Part shown: piece after piece, positions 57,999-64,000 of the stretch
Numbering within the stretch: the first letter of the stretch is position 1
Layout: each line of letters begins with the position of its first letter
Source: Prinsepia uniflora
Lineage: Eukaryota > Streptophyta > Magnoliopsida > Rosales > Rosaceae
DNA: 64,000 nucleotides
Reading direction: 5' to 3'
Assembly: GCA_032719365.1 (NCBI GenBank)
Contig: CM064874.1
Span: 36,876,716 to 36,940,715, forward strand
Notes under the pieces: generated by a model
Seen by the model: only the letters and a program-made list of their open reading frames with translations
What the model was told of the DNA's origin: nothing
Database searches by the model: none
Translations under genes and position numbers: made by a program

Positions 57999-59716
57999 AA
58001 CGACCCGTCCCAATTTTTTTGGATTAATTAAGATTAAATTGAGGATTAGCGAGGATAATCGGGGATTAGTCAAGGATTGTCAGACATTCAAGGTGAAATT
58101 ATGATTTTGCCCCTAGACGAGGGCAAAAGTTAACTTTTGACCTGGGAGGTCCAATGCACGAGGATCGAGGACCATTACGTAGATCGAGTCGATATGAATC
58201 CGTAGACAAGCGGCATGCCAAAATTGGATGTTCGACAGGAAGGTAACGGGTCTAGAACATTTTGGGTACTATTGCACATTTTACGAGATGAGTGCCCTTT
58301 GTCTTATATAGGGCCCAGATATTTTGAGCAGGCCCAATGGATGAGTGACACGAGTGTCACTCATCCATTACCCACAAACCCACATACATGCATACCCATT
58401 CCCTCTGCTCCATTCATCTTCTTTGTTTTTCTTAACCCGAAACACATACACAACACCACAACCCCCCCAAATTTGCACAAACCTTCATCCTCTGCTGATG
58501 GTGTAAACGGAGAAGTGAGAGAGTTGGTCGAGATGAGCTGAACGGTGGCAACGACGTGGACTGTCGTGCACGGTAATCGGAGACCCGACATGGTGAGCCT
58601 TTAATTTGAAAATTCAAAGTTTTGATTTAAGAGTTATGGGACTGTTTGATGGATTAGGATAGTTTCATAGGACCCAGATGACCCGTTTGGGACTGGTTTC
58701 GAAAGCGGAGGTCGGCGGAGCAGCCCAAACAAGGAGCTGGGAATCTGGCTGGACTATTCGTTGTTCAAAATGTGAGCTTTAGCCCGTGTTTCAAGATTTC
58801 AATTTGGGGGATAAATTCCTGGGATAGAGACGAAGTGAATGAAAGAAACGGGATTGATTTTGGTGGTCAGAGATGGAAGAACGGACCGGATCGAGTCCGT
58901 GGGTCGCGTGACCCGATACAATGAATCGGGTTGACCCAGACAGAGGACAGGGATGAGATGATGTCATCATGTCAGATCTGACATGTCAGCTGACACGTGT
59001 CAGATTTCAACTGACGCGCCTCCATGTCATCGACGACGTCAGCAGTGACGTCAGCATTGAATTTTGGGTTAACATTGACCGTACCTTTGACCCTCACGTG
59101 GGGGTGCGTGGTCACATATTTCGAGGTGGGGCCAAGACCATTTGAAAGGTTTTGACGATACGAATCCAATGGTGATGGTTTCGAGTCGATCGGAGATCGT
59201 TAGGTTGGTCAAATTGAGGATTAAAGCCTAGGGAAGCGTGTTCGGGAGACCTTGACTTTTTCAGGAATATTGAGGGTTCTTGATTAGGAATTTTCTAGAT
59301 TGGTAGCAACATTTGAGTGTGTTTTGGACAGGTCCAGATGACCCGGAGAGGTTGGATTAACCCGGAGAAGTTTATGGCACACGTTTTGAGGCGCTGCTTG
59401 GACGGTCTGTGAGTGGACTTTGTTTTATGCATATGATGCATGCATAAATGTTTTATATGTGTTATGAATATAATTTGAGATTCCATGAGTGCATGTGTTT
59501 TAAATATGAGTTGATTGGCATTTTCGTAAGAAAATGTGTTATTACACGTAGTTCGAGATTTCAATTTTGTATGATGTTTGGGCTTCGGTCGAGTATACTA
59601 CATGCTTTTGTTTTATGTGATTCCAAAGATTTCACGGAGAAGCGTGAAACAGAGGAATTTATTTACTATTTTAGAGGATTTCACGGAGATGCGTAAAATC
59701 GAGATTCGGGCATGAG
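57999..59716 (+). repeat. Element D 3' LTR, left part
   Basis: Begins tgtaacgacccgtccc after the PPT. Has gtgagtggac at 59410-59419, a TGACGTCA/CACGTG-rich stretch (58970-59060), and is interrupted by G at 59717 within the ttcgggcatgag block that is uninterrupted at 24390-24400. Confidence 0.88.
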
Positions 59717-61064
59717 TGTAACACCCCGGAAATTCGAGGATTTCCATATTGTAATTTAATGTGTGATTTGACGATTTTACCCCTGTGAATGGTATGGTCA
59801 AATGTTGACTTTTTGATTGATGAACTAAATGGACCTTGACCTATGACCGTGACGTAGTTCGGGACATCACGAGTTCATAGACAGGTGGCACGTCCAATTC
59901 GGACGATCAGGGTAAAAGTTATGACTATCGGAAGTTCAGGGGCATTACCGTAATTTGGACTCTCGGGGGAAAATGTTGACTTTTCTTTTGACAACTAATT
60001 TTCAGTTGACTCAAGGACCGTTGGGTAGGCCTCGACGTCCTGAGTCCGTAGACAGGCGGCACGCCGAAATCGGACTTCGTACGAGGAAGTTATGGTCAGA
60101 AACGTGAATTCGGGAAGTTCGTGTCTCGGTTTTCGTGTCGAATATTAAATTCAGGAAATCTGATTGGAGGACATCTGGTGAGTGACAAGTGTCACTCACC
60201 CATTGGCTAGATTGGATCAGATCCACTATTGGATTAATTATCATTTAAATCTGCTTTAAATTACAGCCCTTAGATCTGAAATCCTTTGATTTGATCTCAG
60301 CCTTTGATCTCATTCTGAGATTTAATCCTGGCCCTTGATTCATTTTCCTATTCAGTATTAAAAGTCCATGAGTTCATGCACCCATGTGTTCATTCCCTTA
60401 ACCGTGTGTGCGATTTCTCCCTGGAACCAGCCCATCAGCCACCACCACTCAACCCCACACCTCAGACAACCAGCAGCCACACCCCTGACGCCGGCCACCG
60501 CTCCACGGCCACCCTGCACGGCGGCATCCTTCCAAACCCGTGAAGGAAACCCGCGGAACCCAAGTCACCAAACCATCCCAACCTTTGATCTAGGCCTGGA
60601 ACCAACGTGCGGTTGTGACCACCGTGACTACTGGACGGCAAGGAGCTGACCCTGACAGTGTACGGCGGCGACACGGCGGCGTTCGGACGTTAAACCCGTA
60701 GGTAACCATTTTCCTTCCCGGCTTCAAAACACCTGATTGTGACGTTGACATCATTGAGTTGTTGTTAGGACTCGTCTAGGTGACCTTGACGACCATTTTG
60801 GAACCAGGACCAGGGCTGAACAACCGTCGACTCACCGGAAAGGATTACCAGAACCGGCAACCAAGCTTCCCGTCGAGTCTCAGGTAACCTCCTAGACCTA
60901 AAACCTAATTCTAATTACATAGAACCAATCTAGGGACTAGGACGAGTATTTAGGAATTGAAAGGACTGAAAATGACCCAGAAGTGAAGGAAGGGCAACCG
61001 GGTCTCGATCGCGGGTCTGATCGACCCGAGTTGCAGGAAAACGGGTCAACCCGTCTGATGACAG

Positions 61065-61395
61065 TGGTGCTGACGTGGCACCCTGTCAGTCTGTCAGATG
61101 ACGTGGACCAACCGTGAGCCGACACGTGTCACATGTCAGTGCACAGTCAGCACTGACATGTCAGTGACGTGGACCAGTCAGGGACTGCCACGTGTCACTG
61201 ACATGTCAGTGACGTGGACCAGTGCCGTGCTGACACGTGGCACATGTCAGATCTGACACGTGGTCTGACAGATCAGTGAGGTGGACCAATTGGATGTTGA
61301 CACGTGGCACCTGTCAGAGTCTGACACGTCAGACCTGACAGCTGTCAGATGACGTCAGCATGACGTCATGCTGACGTCAGCGATGACGTCAGCAG
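61065..61395 (+). promoter_or_regulatory. Dense ACGT-core array in element G LTR
   Basis: Fourteen ACGT cores in about 320 bp, as tgacgtgg, gacacgtgtc, ccacgtgtc, gacacgtggc and, at the right end, four tgacgtcagc/tgacgtcat units. ACGT with these flanks is the core of plant bZIP sites (G-box, ABRE, as-1/TGACG). Interleaved catgtcag and tgacatgtca repeats make long inverted repeats. Function is inferred. Confidence 0.7.
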
Positions 61396-62017
61396 GAACT
61401 GTTCCTGCGTTGACCGCCGCGTTGACCGGCGCGTGGGGGCGCGTGTGAACAGTGTTTTTGGTGGGACCACCACCATTCTTTAGGTTTCGACGATTCGGAT
61501 CCAATGGCGGTGGTTTCGGGTCGATCGGAGATCTTTAAGTTGGTCAAAATAAGGTTTATTGCCTTGGAAAGCGCGTTCGGGCGGCTTTCCCGGGTCGGTT
61601 TCGACCTAGACTTTCATGGTTGAATGTTGGGGGTTTAATTTGACCTTTACGAATACTTGGACTTGACAGGGATTGTACATTTGTACCAGGACGAGGGTAT
61701 ACGTTCGGTTTCTAGCAGGATTGTACTGTGAGTGGGCCATTTTCTTAAACCCTTGTGTGCATAAATGTTTTCTGGTTTTATTATACTTATTCACATGCTA
61801 AAACAATGATGGTTTTGATGATATGAAAAATATGGTTATGGCACGTTTCACGGTATTTGGGCTTGAGACCCGTCCGATGAAACTGAATGATTGGTTCGGA
61901 GTCTACCTATGTATATATATGTTTGCATGTGGATATCAATAAAATGTATTTGTTACTGCACTGTATAGATCCTTCCATATTATATTGTCTCCTCCGGCGA
62001 GGTACCCCGGAGAGGTC

Positions 62018-62185
62018 ACGGACGTCTAGTACGTCCAGCGTCTATGACGCTAAGCATCGGGGATGCTGTACCCGAACGGGGTTCGGGGAATGAACTCGGA
62101 AAATTGAGACCCGAGTGGCACTCGTAGCCTTGTGATTGTGACCTATTGGACGTCAGGGACGTCAGACATCAGGGATGTCGGGATT
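62018..62185 (+). repeat. GACGTC/GACATC palindrome array in element G LTR
   Basis: Units such as ggacgtctagtacgtcc, agcgtctatgacgct, agcatcggggatgct and gacgtcagggacgtc recur, each a small stem-loop. Same class as the arrays in J and I. Confidence 0.7.
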
Positions 62186-62691
62186 GGAGTGTATAGTGCA
62201 GCAACTAAAATTATGGTTATGGTTTTGCTATATGCCTTATGGTTCATATTATATGGTTTATGATTTTGGATTTATGGTGCACGCATATTTGGAAAACGGA
62301 GGGGTAAATTATATGTTTTACTTATCAAACGATTTCATAAACTTGTGTTTCGGTCCACTCACCCTTACTGTTTTGATAACCCCTCCAGGTCGGGAAACTG
62401 AGGTAGAGGAGGAACCAGAGGCTGAGGCATAGATCTACTTCTGCGTACCTGAACCCCTGCTGGGCGGTGTACCCGCAGGATTACTTTAGAGTCGTGCTCG
62501 CAAATTTGTAATTTTGGATTATATCCCTTGTCTGACATTCGTTTAATTCGGATTTTATGTATGACTTTAATTTGGTTATTTATGCTTTTAAATGTTTTGA
62601 GGTTAAAATTGGTATGAATTATTGGGTGTCAGACGGGAGCAGGGCACGTCCCCTTGTGGTCCCTGTGGGATCGGGGCGGGTCCTGTCAGCT

Positions 62692-62703
62692 TGGTATCAG
62701 AGC
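62692..62703 (+). other. Primer-binding site of element G (tRNA-iMet)
   Basis: tggtatcagagc, three bases after the LTR end. Confidence 0.93.
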
Positions 62704-62820
62704 ACTAGGTTGTGGTCAGTATTAGGGTATTGGTCTGCATGCTAGACTAGCGATTAGTACTAGTTACTTTTCGACTTTTAAGAATATTGTTTTCTGATCT
62801 ATGCCTCTTGACAGTTGGTT

Positions 62821-64000
62821 ATGCCTCCTAGGAGAATTCCGCATACTCGAACGGACGAGGATCTAGAAAGAGAGATGGAATGCGCGAGCATCGAAAGGGC
62901 TCAACGTTTGGGAGCCACTCCTTTCTGCGGGGGATCAAACCCCGAGGATGCTCACGACTGGATCACCAAGTGGGAGAGGATCTTCTCGGTGATGCACTGC
63001 CCTCCGGGCGAACGAGTGACTCTGGCGGCCTTCTTACTGGAGGGAGGAGCCTACCAGTGGTGGCATGGACTCGAAATGTCCGGGTGGTCTGTCCATACCA
63101 CTACCTGGGAAGCTTTTCGTTCCAGGTTTCTGGACCAGTACTACCCGCGATCCTTTCGCGCGGCGCGGGAGGCGGAATTCCTGCGGCTGGAGCAGGGTGA
63201 CATGTCTGTTTCAGACTACGAGCAAACATTCGGGAGACTTTCCCGGTTCGCTGCCTCATTCGTAAGCACGGAGGAGGACAAATGCCAGCGGTTTGAGCTT
63301 GGACTCCGAGGGGAGATCCGGGCCAGTGTGACTGCTACCACTCATGCTTCTCTGAGGGATATGGTCGACGCAGCGGTGCGTGTCGAGGCCAGTCTGGCGG
63401 CACACCAATCACGACAACCTTCGGGGGAAGGGCGACGTCAGGATCGCCCACACCATGGGCCATCGGGCCGGAAGAACAACAGGGGAGGGAGCTACAGAGG
63501 AGCACCCTCATCCTTCAAGGGTCGTGGCTGGTCGGGTCGACGTGGAGGCTCTCAGGGCAGAGGATCTGGACACAATTCTGGGCAGCACTCATCTTGGAGT
63601 GGTGCATCTGGTGGGCATTCGGGCAGGCCAAGGCCAGTAACTTGTTTTGCTTGCGGAGAGGAAGGCCACTATGCCTGCGATTGTCCGCAGTTGTCCAAAA
63701 ACAACGACGCTGGGGGCTCGAGTGTGGTGCAGAGCACGGCGTCCCACACTAACGGAGGTCGCGGTCAGGGAGGTGACCGTGGTGCTGGACGTGGCGCGCG
63801 CGGGCGCGGACGGAACGGAGGGCCGAGGGCCCAAGTGTTTGCAATGACCCAGCAGCAGGCGAGGACTGCTCCAGGCGTGGTCACAGGTACACTACATATC
63901 TTTAATTTTCTTGTACGTGTATTAATGGATGCGGGGGCTACACATTCTTTTATTTCGAGGAGTTGTGCTGGTTTGCTTGACTGTGTGGTATCAGCCTTAG
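62821..64000 (+). CDS. Element G gag-protease, open and running off the window
   Basis: One uninterrupted frame of 393 codons from ATGCCTCCTAGG to the window end, no stop. Residues about 20-190 are the retrotransposon-gag domain (ERAQRLGATPFCGG, WITKWERIFSVMHCPPGERV, FLLEGGAYQWW, DQYYPRSFRAAREAEF, FELGLRGEIRASV). About 200-270 is a Gly/Ser/Arg-rich basic linker. The zinc knuckle is CFACGEEGHYACDC (C-x2-C-x4-H-x4-C, from about 275). A second Gly/Arg-rich tract and VFAMTQQQAR lead into protease, with LMDAGATHSFISR at about 369-381. Relatives usually have Ser, Thr or Pro where this copy has the first Ala of DAGA, so activity is uncertain. Gag would form cytoplasmic particles; protease would process the polyprotein. 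Confidence 0.92.
   Translation, partial: MPPRRIPHTRTDEDLEREMECASIERAQRLGATPFCGGSNPEDAHDWITKWERIFSVMHCPPGERVTLAAFLLEGGAYQWWHGLEMSGWSVHTTTWEAFRSRFLDQYYPRSFRAAREAEFLRLEQGDMSVSDYEQTFGRLSRFAASFVSTEEDKCQRFELGLRGEIRASVTATTHASLRDMVDAAVRVEASLAAHQSRQPSGEGRRQDRPHHGPSGRKNNRGGSYRGAPSSFKGRGWSGRRGGSQGRGSGHNSGQHSSWSGASGGHSGRPRPVTCFACGEEGHYACDCPQLSKNNDAGGSSVVQSTASHTNGGRGQGGDRGAGRGARGRGRNGGPRAQVFAMTQQQARTAPGVVTGTLHIFNFLVRVLMDAGATHSFISRSCAGLLDCVVSAL

Larger units (their letters stand above)
23255..59716 (+). mobile_element. Element D: old LARD-like retrotransposon, split by F and G
   Basis: Plus-strand element whose 5' LTR (23255-25239 plus 54647-54756) is interrupted by F, followed by a 3242-bp internal region (54757-57998), a polypurine tract and the start of its 3' LTR (57999-59716), which G interrupts. 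The 5' LTR lacks roughly its first 560 bases, lost at the junction with C. The two LTRs differ at roughly one base in ten over the stretch I compared by eye, so D is old. The internal region has no gag-pol ORF, only a short gag fossil. The 3' LTR remainder lies beyond the window. Confidence 0.8.
59717..62688 (+). repeat. Element G 5' LTR
   Basis: 2972 bp, tgtaacaccccggaaattcg to gggtcctgtca. Internal landmarks: a host-like C-rich stretch (60430-60680), the ACGT-core array (61065-61395), gtgagtgggc at 61728-61737, a GACGTC array (62018-62185), gtccactcac at 62353-62362 and an acceptor-like ccctccag at 62381-62388. Confidence 0.9.
59717..64000 (+). mobile_element. Element G: Ty3/gypsy retrotransposon, 3' part beyond window
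   Basis: Inserted in the D 3' LTR; the preceding atgag (59712-59716) is the expected target duplication. 5' LTR, PBS, leader and an open gag-protease frame are present. Pol and the 3' LTR lie past 64000. Gag is related to but clearly distinct from that of A and E, so G is a separate family. Confidence 0.9.

Noticed and set aside
1..64000. CRISPR arrays, operons, bacterial signals
   Set aside because: None present; the sequence is plant nuclear DNA.

Overview
This is a gene-poor block of flowering-plant nuclear DNA made almost entirely of nested LTR retrotransposons. No host protein-coding gene could be supported. The evidence for a plant is the set of Ty3/gypsy chromovirus-type elements with 2.5-3.3 kb LTRs, primer-binding sites complementary to initiator-Met tRNA (TGGTATCAGAGC), a Cassandra TRIM whose LTRs carry 5S rRNA promoter-like sequence, and hAT elements with 8-bp target duplications. 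I cannot name the species.

Left edge (1-3627): three LTRs nested in one another, J (+) in K (-) in L (+), all cut by the window start. 3628-10723 is AT-rich, low-copy-looking DNA with microsatellites. It holds an eroded LTR piece fused to an orphan BED zinc-finger exon (hAT transposase N-terminus, about 6500-6685) and a short hAT element (9925-10396).

10724-19704: element A (-), complete and very young. Its 2749-bp LTRs are almost identical, with TSD ttatc on both sides. It has a gag 5' half fused by deletion to a pol region that is intact except for one nonsense codon between RNase H/IN zinc finger and IN core.

19985-59716: an old complex. Truncated LTRs B and C are joined to element D (+). 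D's 5' LTR is split by element F (-, 25240-54641, TSD cgtac). F itself contains solo LTR H (TSD tccag), which contains element E (TSD cctgc, gag only, TR-GAG type). F also contains a hAT element (TSD gctcgagc), a three-LTR Cassandra TRIM (TSD caagg) and element I (TSD gcact). Every one of these insertions is bracketed by a target duplication I could read. D, F and I have about 3-4 kb internal regions without coding capacity (LARD-like). D and F share a roughly 22-codon gag fossil at the same place.

59717-64000: element G (+) sits in D's 3' LTR. It has a 2972-bp 5' LTR, a PBS and an open gag-protease frame running off the window end. G is the best-preserved coding sequence here.

How the parts relate: A supplies RT, RNase H and IN domains (pol stop-interrupted), G and E supply gag, and D, F and I look like passengers that would depend on proteins supplied in trans. 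The most interesting unexplained signals are a 10-nt inverted repeat (GTGAGTGGAC / GTCCACTCAC) that brackets an intron-like segment in most LTRs, a dense ACGT-core array in G's LTR, and a conserved hairpin in the non-coding interiors of D, F and I.
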